7,187 nucleotides of DNA from Candidatus Kapaibacterium sp. (GTDB lineage: Bacteria; Bacteroidota; Ignavibacteria; Kapaibacteriales; UBA961): positions 1 through 7,187 of the forward strand of contig JALRFC010000084.1 in assembly GCA_023253875.1 (NCBI GenBank). The letters are read 5' to 3'. Below the pieces are notes generated by a model, which saw only the letters and a list, made by a program, of their open reading frames with translations, was not told where the DNA came from and made no database searches. Positions 1 through 6,139 of this stretch are shown here, one piece after another (position 1 is the first letter of the stretch; every line of letters begins with the position of its first letter). Made by a program: the position numbers and the translations under genes.

Positions 1-375
1 ATACTGTTTAATCAAAGCTTTGACACCGTCTGGATCAGTCAACATCACTTCATTGATGATGACTCTATACATGCCCTGTTCAAGCCAATAGGAACAGAGC
101 TCTGCATCCGGGAGTGATGATAATAATTGAATGGGAATATCTGTTGAACGCAACATTGATACTATCAACTCGGTATTTGCATGCGGGTCATGTTCAAACA
201 TCGCATCAAAATCTGTGATATGAAGCGATTTCGCATTTTCTCTCCGCCAAAGTTTTACCAATCGCTCGGGATGATTGGAATATTCAGCATACAGTGATTC
301 AGTCCCAGGAGCTCCTTCAATACAGCGCCTACATGAACCATGATGAATATCAATTGAGGGAATGATGAGTAGCAT
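1..375 (-). CDS. Divergent HisA-family (beta/alpha)8-barrel protein, 3' end outside window
   Basis: The first 125 residues are visible; the gene runs off the left edge. The N-terminus (LLIIPSIDIHHG, residues 2-13) and HITDFDAMF (52-60) match the first two barrel strands of HisA, the ProFAR isomerase of histidine biosynthesis, and Asp9 matches the catalytic aspartate of strand 1. However, the HisA phosphate-binding segment normally reading V-G-G-G-I-R is L84-L85-S86-S87-L88-P89 here, and the usual I-I-G-T is I106-I107-N108-E109. Function as a true HisA is therefore doubtful; the second half, with the other phosphate site and second catalytic Asp, is not visible. An unusual C-R-R-C lies at 15-18. 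ATG at 375 is chosen because it matches the family N-terminus and has AAGG 7 bases upstream; an in-frame ATG at 399 is less likely. Family assignment is fairly sure, activity unknown. Confidence 0.8.
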   Translation of the reverse strand, partial: MLLIIPSIDIHHGSCRRCIEGAPGTESLYAEYSNHPERLVKLWRRENAKSLHITDFDAMFEHDPHANTELIVSMLRSTDIPIQLLSSLPDAELCSYWLEQGMYRVIINEVMLTDPDGVKALIKQY

Positions 376-400
376 TACAATACCTTGAACAAATGACATG

Positions 401-408
401 CAAAATTA
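401..408 (-). promoter_or_regulatory. Bacteroidota-type -7 element for the HisA-like gene
   Basis: Read on the minus strand this is TAATTTTG, a perfect fit to the Bacteroidota sigma-factor -7 consensus TAnnTTTG. It lies about 25 bases upstream of the ATG at 375, which would give a very short leader and would exclude the in-frame ATG at 399 as the start. No TTG-type -33 element is visible at normal spacing, so the call rests on one motif only. Confidence 0.35.
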
Positions 409-502
409 TCAAGTTTCGGTCACTTGCGATTGACATCCGCTAATATCTCGATGAATTCCACTATTTTACACCACTTCTTTCCATTATTTGTTCGGTATTG
501 TT

Positions 503-1636
503 ATGAGTGTAGTCCAAATCAGGCCAATTGAAGCAAAAGCTGATATCAAACGATTCATTGCTTGTCAAAAAGATTTTTATCCCAATGATCCTCATTTCGT
601 ACCACCCATCATGATGGATCGCCTGAAACTTCTCGACAAACACAAAAACCCCTTCTATGCTCATTCAAGAATGCAATTGTTTCTTGCCGAGAGAAATGGA
701 AAGATTGTAGGGAGAATCGGTGCTATCGTCAATGATAACCATAATATTGCCCATAATGACAAAGTGGGATTTTTTGGTTTTTTTGAATGTGAAAACAATC
801 AAGAAACGGCAAATGCACTCTTCGATAGTGCAAAATCATGGCTCAAAATACAAGGCATGGAGGATATGCGTGGACCAGCCAATCCAAGCATGAATGATGA
901 ATGTGGTCTATTGGTAGATGGCTATAACTCACATCCTGTGATTCTCATGACTTATAATCCTCGCTATTATCAAGCTTTGTATGAAGGATATGGTCTAAGC
1001 AAAGTCAAAGATTTACACGCATATATTTTAGATCAGAATACTTTTGTCTCTGATAAAATGAAGCGTTTGGTGGATTTAATTCGCAAAAGATCTGAAGTCA
1101 CCATTAGGGAAGTAAATTTTAAAGATAAAAAGGCATTCGCAAGAGATGTGAAAACACTTAAAGAGATCTATAATTCAGCATGGCAACCCAATTGGGGATT
1201 CGTGAAAATGACTGATGAAGAATTTGATTTCCTTGCTGCCGATTTGAAACAAATTGCGGATCCAACCTATACATTGATCGCTGAAGTGAAAGGTAAAGTT
1301 GCCGGTTTTGCTCTCGCATTACCCGATATCAATCAATGCCTTGTTCATAATAAGTCCGGCTCACTTCTCGGTGCCCTCTGGCATTTGTTTACGAAGAAAA
1401 AATCCATAAACCTATTACGAATCATCGTTTTGGGTGTATTACCTGAATATCAAAAACATGGGGTCGATGCTGTGCTCTATCAAGAGATCGGAGCTCGTGG
1501 ACTCCCTAAAGGTATTCAATATGGAGAAGCATCCTGGATTCTGGAAGATAATGAACCAATGAAGAAAGCCCTTACAACAACCATGCATGGGACTGTTTAT
1601 AAAACATATCGTATGTATCAATTACCTATTGGCTGA
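503..1636 (+). CDS. GNAT-fold N-acetyltransferase-like protein (YghO-like), function unknown
   Basis: A soluble protein of 377 residues with no signal peptide. It resembles a widespread family of long proteins usually annotated as GNAT or YghO-like, whose substrate is not known. The N-terminal half contains FYPNDPHFVPP (25-35), a strand typical of GNAT folds (LFLAERNGKIVGRIGAIV, 59-76) and the family hallmark around RGPANPSMNDECGLLVDG (123-140) followed by ILMTYNPRYY (147-156). The C-terminal half has a second GNAT-like strand (TLIAEVKGKVAGFAL, 257-271) and a motif-A-like acetyl-CoA loop LGVLPEYQKHGVDAVLY (310-326), in which the last Gly/Ala of the usual Q/R-x-x-G-x-G/A is Asp. The ATG at 503 is preferred to an upstream in-frame TTG at 488 because family-like sequence begins there. 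The divIC-type gene follows after 8 bases, so the two are probably co-transcribed. Family confident, reaction unknown. Confidence 0.82.
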   Translation: MSVVQIRPIEAKADIKRFIACQKDFYPNDPHFVPPIMMDRLKLLDKHKNPFYAHSRMQLFLAERNGKIVGRIGAIVNDNHNIAHNDKVGFFGFFECENNQETANALFDSAKSWLKIQGMEDMRGPANPSMNDECGLLVDGYNSHPVILMTYNPRYYQALYEGYGLSKVKDLHAYILDQNTFVSDKMKRLVDLIRKRSEVTIREVNFKDKKAFARDVKTLKEIYNSAWQPNWGFVKMTDEEFDFLAADLKQIADPTYTLIAEVKGKVAGFALALPDINQCLVHNKSGSLLGALWHLFTKKKSINLLRIIVLGVLPEYQKHGVDAVLYQEIGARGLPKGIQYGEASWILEDNEPMKKALTTTMHGTVYKTYRMYQLPIG

Positions 1637-1644
1637 AGCATAAC

Positions 1645-1956
1645 ATGAATAATGCAACAGACAATCAAATCAAAGAAGAGAAAAAGAAACGATTTCTTTG
1701 GACAGGAATAAGTGTCATACTTGGTATGGCTTATATTTTCTTTTCTGATTATGGCATTTATGAAGGATGGCAATTAGAAAAAGAAAAAGCCATTATAGAT
1801 GCTGATATTCATTATCAGCATAGCATGAGAGATTCACTGAATGCAATCATACAGAGTCTAGAAAAAGACGATGGAACCATAGAACGACTCGCTCGAGAGC
1901 GTTATGGAATGATTAAACAGGGTGAAGAAGTCCTTTTTGTGCCTCCCAATCAATGA
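1645..1956 (+). CDS. DivIC/FtsB-type septum formation initiator protein
   Basis: A small bitopic cell-division protein of 103 residues. In order it shows a lysine-rich cytoplasmic tail (K7-K15 region), one transmembrane helix (about 17-35), a charged coiled-coil segment (about 42-75) and the conserved C-terminal block IERLARERYGMIKQGEEVLFV (79-99), typical of the FtsB/DivIC family. Known members form a complex with FtsL and FtsQ/DivIB at the division septum, with the coiled coil outside the membrane. Size and layout are normal for the family. FtsB and DivIC cannot be told apart from sequence alone, so no symbol is given. It lies 8 bases after the GNAT-like gene, with no strong Shine-Dalgarno in the gap, which suggests one transcript. 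Confidence 0.9.
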   Translation: MNNATDNQIKEEKKKRFLWTGISVILGMAYIFFSDYGIYEGWQLEKEKAIIDADIHYQHSMRDSLNAIIQSLEKDDGTIERLARERYGMIKQGEEVLFVPPNQ

Positions 1957-1999
1957 ATGATGGGGAAAAGACAATCATTTCTTGATGCCTTTTTGCTGG

Positions 2000-2009
2000 G
2001 GAAATTTCC
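2000..2009. repeat. Perfect 10-base palindrome beside the sucD -7 element
   Basis: GGAAATTTCC reads the same on both strands and directly abuts the -7 element at 2010-2017. The position, in the core-promoter spacer, would suit an operator, but a 10-base AT-centred palindrome can arise by chance and no second copy was noticed. Confidence 0.25.
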
Positions 2010-2017
2010 TATTTTTG
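2010..2017 (+). promoter_or_regulatory. Bacteroidota-type -7 element for sucD-ndk
   Basis: TATTTTTG fits the consensus TAnnTTTG exactly and lies in the 99-base gap after the division gene, about 40 bases before the sucD ATG. Candidate -33 TTG elements are at 1982-1984 (25-base spacer) and in the T-run ending at 1995 (14-base spacer); neither has ideal spacing. The location is right for a separate sucD-ndk transcript. Confidence 0.5.
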
Positions 2018-2055
2018 TCGTCTAAGATTATTCATTTTCCTCAATTGCGATCATT

Positions 2056-2961
2056 ATGAGCGTCCTCGTCAATAAGAATACGAAAGTCATCGTTCAAGGA
2101 ATCACCGGTTCTGAAGGAACATTTCATACTTCACAAATGCTTGCTTACGGTACCAATGTTGTTGCAGGAGTTACTCCCGGCAAACATGGTTTGATGTATT
2201 CCGGTAAAAATGAAGACCTATTCAATCGCCCTGTTCCTGTCTACAATACCGTCATTGATGCCGTGAATGCCACAGGCGCAGATGCAAGTATTATTTTTGT
2301 TCCGGCAAGTATGGCCGCAGATGCAGCTATTGAAGCAATAGAGGCAGGCATACCGTTGATTGTGTGCATTACAGAGGGAATTCCTGTTCGTGATATGATC
2401 AGAGTAAATACCGCTCTTTCTCAATCAAATAGCCGTATGATCGGGCCAAATTGCCCAGGAATCATTACTCCTGATGAATGCAAATTGGGGATCATGCCGG
2501 GCTTCATTCATAAAAAAGGAACTGTCGGTGTTGTTTCACGAAGTGGTACATTGACCTATGAAGCAGTGAAGCAATTGACAGATGTAGGCCTTGGTCAAAC
2601 AACCTGCATTGGTATTGGTGGTGATCCAATCATTGGCACAAAGTTCATTGATGCAATCAAACTCTTCAATGAAGATCCTGAGACAGAAGCAATCATCATG
2701 ATTGGTGAAATCGGCGGAACAGCAGAAGAAGAAGCAGCAGACTATATTGCAGGACATGTTTCAAAACCCGTCATTGGATTCATTGCAGGACGTACTGCTC
2801 CTCCGGGACGGAGAATGGGACATGCAGGAGCCATAATTTCCGGTGGCAAAGGCACTGCATCAGCGAAAGTTGATGCTATGCGTGCTGCTGGAGTCATTGT
2901 TGCAGATTCACCTGCAGATATCGGTAAATCTGTTGCCAAAGCATTATCCGTTCAAGCATAA
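2056..2961 (+). CDS. sucD: Succinyl-CoA ligase (ADP/GDP-forming), alpha subunit
   Basis: Alpha subunit of succinyl-CoA synthetase, the TCA-cycle enzyme that interconverts succinyl-CoA and succinate with phosphorylation of ADP or GDP. The 301 residues are a little longer than the roughly 290 of the E. coli protein. The N-terminal CoA-binding Rossmann domain begins VIVQGITGSEGTFHT (11-25). CITEGIP (104-110) and GPNCPG (130-135) are the conserved CoA/ligase loops. The C-terminal ligase domain carries the phosphorylated active-site histidine His256 in GRRMGHAGAI. All expected motifs are intact. The partner beta subunit gene sucC is not adjacent, so it must lie elsewhere. A -7 promoter element precedes it and ndk follows after 34 bases. 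Confidence 0.97.
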   Translation: MSVLVNKNTKVIVQGITGSEGTFHTSQMLAYGTNVVAGVTPGKHGLMYSGKNEDLFNRPVPVYNTVIDAVNATGADASIIFVPASMAADAAIEAIEAGIPLIVCITEGIPVRDMIRVNTALSQSNSRMIGPNCPGIITPDECKLGIMPGFIHKKGTVGVVSRSGTLTYEAVKQLTDVGLGQTTCIGIGGDPIIGTKFIDAIKLFNEDPETEAIIMIGEIGGTAEEEAADYIAGHVSKPVIGFIAGRTAPPGRRMGHAGAIISGGKGTASAKVDAMRAAGVIVADSPADIGKSVAKALSVQA

Positions 2962-2995
2962 TCAGAATTCGTTCACCATTACATAGATCAATACA

Positions 2996-3424
2996 ATGAA
3001 ACAAAGAACACTTGCAATCATCAAACCAGATGCAGTACGCAAAAATGTTGTTGGCGAAATCATCGCTCAAATCACACAAGCTGGATTCAAAGTTCTTGCA
3101 TTCAAAATGACAAGACTTTCAGCTGCACAAGCAGGAACATTCTATGAAGTACACAAAGAACGTCCATTCTATGGTGAATTGTGTGAATTCATGTCTTCCG
3201 GCGCAATCGTTCCAATCGCTCTTGAAAAAGAAAATGCGGTTGAAGATTATCGTGCATTGATTGGCTCAACTGATCCGGCTGAAGCTGCAGAGGGCACTAT
3301 TCGCAAGAATTTCGCAGGCTCAAAAGCAGAAAATGCTGTTCATGGTTCAGATTCACCTGAAAATGCTGCAAATGAAATCGCTTTCTTCTTTACTGAAAGT
3401 GAGATTGTTGCGAATAATGCATAA
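2996..3424 (+). CDS. ndk: Nucleoside diphosphate kinase
   Basis: Transfers the gamma-phosphate of an NTP (usually ATP) to other NDPs through a phosphohistidine intermediate, balancing the NTP and dNTP pools in the cytoplasm. The length of 142 residues is standard. The active-site His116 sits in NAVHGSDS (113-120). The other nucleotide-site residues are present: Lys10 in IIKPDAV, Tyr50, Phe58 in HKERPFY, Arg86, Thr92, Arg103 and Asn113. It lies 34 bases after sucD with no visible promoter or terminator between them, so the two are probably one transcript. That is metabolically sensible, since succinyl-CoA ligase makes an NTP that Ndk can redistribute. A strong intrinsic terminator begins 19 bases after the stop codon. 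Confidence 0.97.
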   Translation: MKQRTLAIIKPDAVRKNVVGEIIAQITQAGFKVLAFKMTRLSAAQAGTFYEVHKERPFYGELCEFMSSGAIVPIALEKENAVEDYRALIGSTDPAEAAEGTIRKNFAGSKAENAVHGSDSPENAANEIAFFFTESEIVANNA

Positions 3425-3442
3425 TCATTGAGAACATGTTAG

Positions 3443-3483
3443 AAAGGCGACGTTCATTTCACTATGAAGCGTCGCCTTTTTTT
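3443..3483 (+). terminator. Intrinsic terminator after ndk
   Basis: A ten-base-pair GC-rich stem (AAAGGCGACG at 3443-3452 with CGTCGCCTTT at 3470-3479) is extended inward by four more pairs (TTCA with TGAA) around a single bulged G at 3469. The loop is 8 bases and a run of seven T ends at 3483. This is a textbook Rho-independent terminator. It covers the in-frame ATG at 3464, which argues that this ATG is not the start of the downstream Nudix gene. Confidence 0.92.
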
Positions 3484-3496
3484 CTCAGGTATCATC

Positions 3497-4039
3497 ATGT
3501 CAAAAGAACAACCATATTCCACGTTACAACAAGAGATTCTTCATAAGAATCCATATTGGAAATATGTGAAAGAAACATATGTTCTGGCAGATGGTCATTC
3601 TCAAAGTGAATATTATTATGTCCATACTCATGGCTCCACAATCATCATTCCTCTTTTGAATGATACAACCATGATCATGGTCAAACAATATCGTTATCTC
3701 AATCAAAGAATCAGTATTGAATTTCCGGGCGGAGGCATATCGCATGCTATGGAGCCACGTGAAAATGCACTGAAAGAATTGAGAGAAGAAACGGGAATAA
3801 TTGCAGGAATGATGAAACCAATCGGGACATTCAATCCATGTAATGGCATCACAAATGAACTATGTACCGTGTATATTGCCCGTGAATTACACTTCACTGA
3901 GCAGGATACCGAGGAAACCGAAGAAATAGAAATCATTCATGTACCCTTGGAAGAATGCGCTTCCATGATTAAACATGGTGAGATCTGGGATGGCATGACG
4001 CTCGCTTCTTGGACACTTTTTCAGACTTTACAATCATAG
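3497..4039 (+). CDS. Nudix hydrolase, ADP-ribose pyrophosphatase-like
   Basis: A predicted cytoplasmic Nudix hydrolase of 180 residues that cleaves a nucleoside diphosphate linked to another moiety. The lead-in MVKQYRYLNQRISIEFPGGG (61-80) is typical of the ADP-ribose/NDP-sugar pyrophosphatase branch. The box follows with K93-E94-L95-R96-E97-E98-T99-G100-I101, so the three metal-binding glutamates (94, 97, 98) are kept. Two box positions differ: the conserved first glutamate (G-x5-E) is Met85, with a Glu at 86, and the usual Arg is Lys93. An acidic stretch at 139-145 could supply the catalytic base, as in related enzymes. Start: ATG at 3497 with AGG 6 bases upstream; the upstream in-frame ATG at 3464 lies inside the terminator. 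The exported-protein gene follows after 11 bases. Substrate is not determinable. Confidence 0.88.
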   Translation: MSKEQPYSTLQQEILHKNPYWKYVKETYVLADGHSQSEYYYVHTHGSTIIIPLLNDTTMIMVKQYRYLNQRISIEFPGGGISHAMEPRENALKELREETGIIAGMMKPIGTFNPCNGITNELCTVYIARELHFTEQDTEETEEIEIIHVPLEECASMIKHGEIWDGMTLASWTLFQTLQS

Positions 4040-4050
4040 GATACAGCACC

Positions 4051-5064
4051 ATGAATTTCGCACAATGCTTGTTATCTGCAAGTTTCATGTTCTTCTGCAT
4101 GATGCCAATCACATCCATTGCACAATCTGCTACCAAAGGTGAAAAAGCTCCCGAACTGAAATATGCATTGAGAGTTGACTTCAAGGATAATGTTTATGCA
4201 TCATATGTAATGGAAGACAAAACGATTGTCAACAGAATGTATCGTGATAGCATTGGAAAGCAATATCAAAGAAAAGTGCAATATAATTTTACTCAGTCTC
4301 CTCAATCTCCTCAGCCATCAGGCATAGAGGGACAAGCAATCGTGTGCAATATAGATTCCATGAAATACGCATTTTTTGATGGTCCCGCACAATTGCTCTA
4401 TGATTCTCAAAATCCAAAAGCAGCAACTGTCAATACAGAATTTCCGGATGCTATTGCAAATATGGCCTTGCTGAATCATCAATTCGCATTGGTTTATTCT
4501 CCAAAAACTGAAGTGTCAGATGTGATTGGTGTTGATCAGCCGGGTGATATCATCTGGCTCAGAAATTATATCGTCAAAGAAGGTAAAGATGCACTAGATA
4601 CAGCACAGAAGTTTACATGGATGCATGCGTTAAAAGATGAACAAGCCGCTTGGATTGCAGATGTTTCAAAGCAATTGATCCCCGGTAAAATTGTCATAGC
4701 TCCCGATTCCATTTGGAAAAGACCCATCCGTTTACGACTTGATGGAATAGATTTTGTAGACACAGTCGAAGTAAGAATTGCCGAATATACAAAAGGGGAA
4801 TATGTGATTGAAGCTGTATCGAAAGCACTTACACCAATTACAGATGATGATGCAAGATTTTTTGGAATTCCGGCACCGGTTCCAATTCAAGAAGCAAAGG
4901 GAAATGGAACAATTAGAATGGAATTGACTTCATCGGGATGGGTGAAAAAAGTGACTTTGAAATATGATGCAAAAGTCACTTCTCAATATAAAAGAGAACA
5001 ATTCACTCAAGATATCAAAACAGAATCTACTTGGACACTTTTAGGACGATACAAATGGAACTAA
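4051..5064 (+). CDS. Exported protein of unknown function, paralogue of the downstream lipoprotein
   Basis: 337 residues with an N-terminal signal peptide (hydrophobic about 6-24, probable signal-peptidase I site near SIAQS at 22-26); there is no lipobox. The rest is a hydrophilic, strand-rich protein with no transmembrane segment and no catalytic motif that I recognise. It shares a layout with the lipoprotein encoded next: an IDSM element (101-104 here, 115-118 there), a segment with Asn-Pro then a hydrophobic strand and a K-x-E-V element (121-162), a conserved Trp near D-S-I-W (219-222), and a strand-rich C-terminus. The overall pattern resembles the Bacteroidota DUF6263 type, but this is an impression from memory. 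A short SPQSPQ repeat is at 83-88. ATG at 4051 is used; an in-frame TTG at 4009 would lie inside the Nudix gene and put charged residues before the signal peptide. Confidence 0.75.
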   Translation: MNFAQCLLSASFMFFCMMPITSIAQSATKGEKAPELKYALRVDFKDNVYASYVMEDKTIVNRMYRDSIGKQYQRKVQYNFTQSPQSPQPSGIEGQAIVCNIDSMKYAFFDGPAQLLYDSQNPKAATVNTEFPDAIANMALLNHQFALVYSPKTEVSDVIGVDQPGDIIWLRNYIVKEGKDALDTAQKFTWMHALKDEQAAWIADVSKQLIPGKIVIAPDSIWKRPIRLRLDGIDFVDTVEVRIAEYTKGEYVIEAVSKALTPITDDDARFFGIPAPVPIQEAKGNGTIRMELTSSGWVKKVTLKYDAKVTSQYKREQFTQDIKTESTWTLLGRYKWN

Positions 5065-6107
5065 CACAATCTCGGCTCAGGGGATCCATCCTCGCTTTTG
5101 CAATGATATTGTTCGTATTGACTTCATGCAATGATTCAGATGCACCAGCATCAGGAAATGAAGAGCGTAAAGCTTGGACTTTTGATGCAATTACCAATGC
5201 ACCAAAAGTTGAAAGCCAATCCTTGAAATCATTCTATTATGCGCCAAAATCAGGTGATACTTCACAATTTAGAGTAACACAAAAAAATAGCATCAATAGA
5301 AATGGACTTGCTCTCGAACAAGAAATCACTCAAACATATACTAAAATCATACGTAAAATCAATCCTGATGGTTCCGTTGAAATGAGCATTCGCATTGATA
5401 GCATGATTGTCAATGAGAAAGGACCAAATCCTCAAAAACCAGGGGAAACAATGTCCATGCAATTCAATTCAGGGAAAGCTGCCGATAGAAAAAATCCTGA
5501 TTTTGTTCAATACAGTAGCATCATTGGAGCCGAAGTTGTGGCAAATGTCAGCAAATTCGGTAAAGTGGAAGAAGTGCTTGGTTTGAATGCAATCGTTAAT
5601 CAAATGCTTGGTGCGAAAAAGGATTCAATCCCTGAAAAAATGAAAGAACAATTGATGCAACAAGTGAAAGCGCAATTCTTTCAAATGCCAATGCAACAAG
5701 AGTATCAAACATTCCCTGATGAAGGAGATTTGAAAGGTTCAAAAACATGGACGAAGGTTGATGTGATCCCTGTTTCAGGCATACTCACCGTGACAAATAC
5801 TGTAACATATACACTTGGTTCAATCCATCAATTCAATGGAAGAAAAGTGGCGATTGTCAATGCTGTGCTCACTGCAACTACTGAAATCCCCAAGTCACTC
5901 CCAAAAGGGATTGCATTCACATTGAATTCTTCACGCTTTGAAGGTGCAGGAAAAACCATTGTTGATATTGAAACAGGAGAAACCCTTCTCAAGAACAATG
6001 ATGTAGTTACAGAGTTGGATGCAGTTGTCAAAGATGCAAATTCAGGTCAGAAACAAGAAGTGAAACAGCAAATCAAAACAATAGTCAGTGTTTCAAAATT
6101 ACGCTGA
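5055..6107 (+). CDS. Lipoprotein of unknown function, DUF6263-like
   Basis: 350 residues with a lipoprotein signal peptide: Arg8/Arg10, a hydrophobic core (12-22) and the lipobox L-T-S-C with Cys25 as the lipidation site. The acidic tail N-D-S-D after the cysteine could favour outer-membrane or surface placement in Bacteroidota, which is inference. The mature part is strand-rich. It has IRIDSMIVNEKGP (113-124), a segment SKFGKVEEVLGLN (166-178), a Met/Gln-rich helical part (194-216), FPDEGDLKGSKTWTKVD (220-236) and a D-I-E-T-G-E-T-L-L element (304-312). This order of elements is like proteins annotated DUF6263 in Bacteroidota; no enzyme motif is seen. The start codon lies 10 bases inside the end of the preceding gene in another frame, consistent with translational coupling. 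fumC follows after a 32-base gap. Confidence 0.78.
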   Translation: MELTQSRLRGSILAFAMILFVLTSCNDSDAPASGNEERKAWTFDAITNAPKVESQSLKSFYYAPKSGDTSQFRVTQKNSINRNGLALEQEITQTYTKIIRKINPDGSVEMSIRIDSMIVNEKGPNPQKPGETMSMQFNSGKAADRKNPDFVQYSSIIGAEVVANVSKFGKVEEVLGLNAIVNQMLGAKKDSIPEKMKEQLMQQVKAQFFQMPMQQEYQTFPDEGDLKGSKTWTKVDVIPVSGILTVTNTVTYTLGSIHQFNGRKVAIVNAVLTATTEIPKSLPKGIAFTLNSSRFEGAGKTIVDIETGETLLKNNDVVTELDAVVKDANSGQKQEVKQQIKTIVSVSKLR

Positions 6108-6139
6108 TTCTACATTCACCACAATGTATGGAAATGAAC

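Noticed and set aside
461..664. Minus-strand open frame of 67 codons across the start of the GNAT-like gene.
   Set aside because: It overlaps a well-supported gene on the other strand and its translation shows no family features.
1957..1999. Possible terminator after the division gene (ATCA/TGAT arms followed by CCTTTTTG).
   Set aside because: The stem is only 4 base pairs with no GC content to speak of, too weak to call a terminator.
3464..3496. Upstream in-frame ATG extending the Nudix protein by 11 residues.
   Set aside because: The ATG lies in the loop and stem of the ndk terminator and would encode a basic-hydrophobic tail unlike the family; ATG 3497 has an AGG at good spacing.
4291..4320. 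Short tandem repeat encoding S-P-Q-S-P-Q in the exported protein.
   Set aside because: Only two imperfect units; it looks like a small linker and not a meaningful repeat array.
4008..5042. A 13-base direct repeat (CTTGGACACTTTT) at 4008-4020 and 5030-5042, each near the end of a gene and upstream of the next start.
   Set aside because: Both copies encode the same short peptide W-T-L in frame within their own genes, and their distances to the next ATG differ (43 and 25 bases). Chance and coding constraint explain it better than a regulatory repeat.
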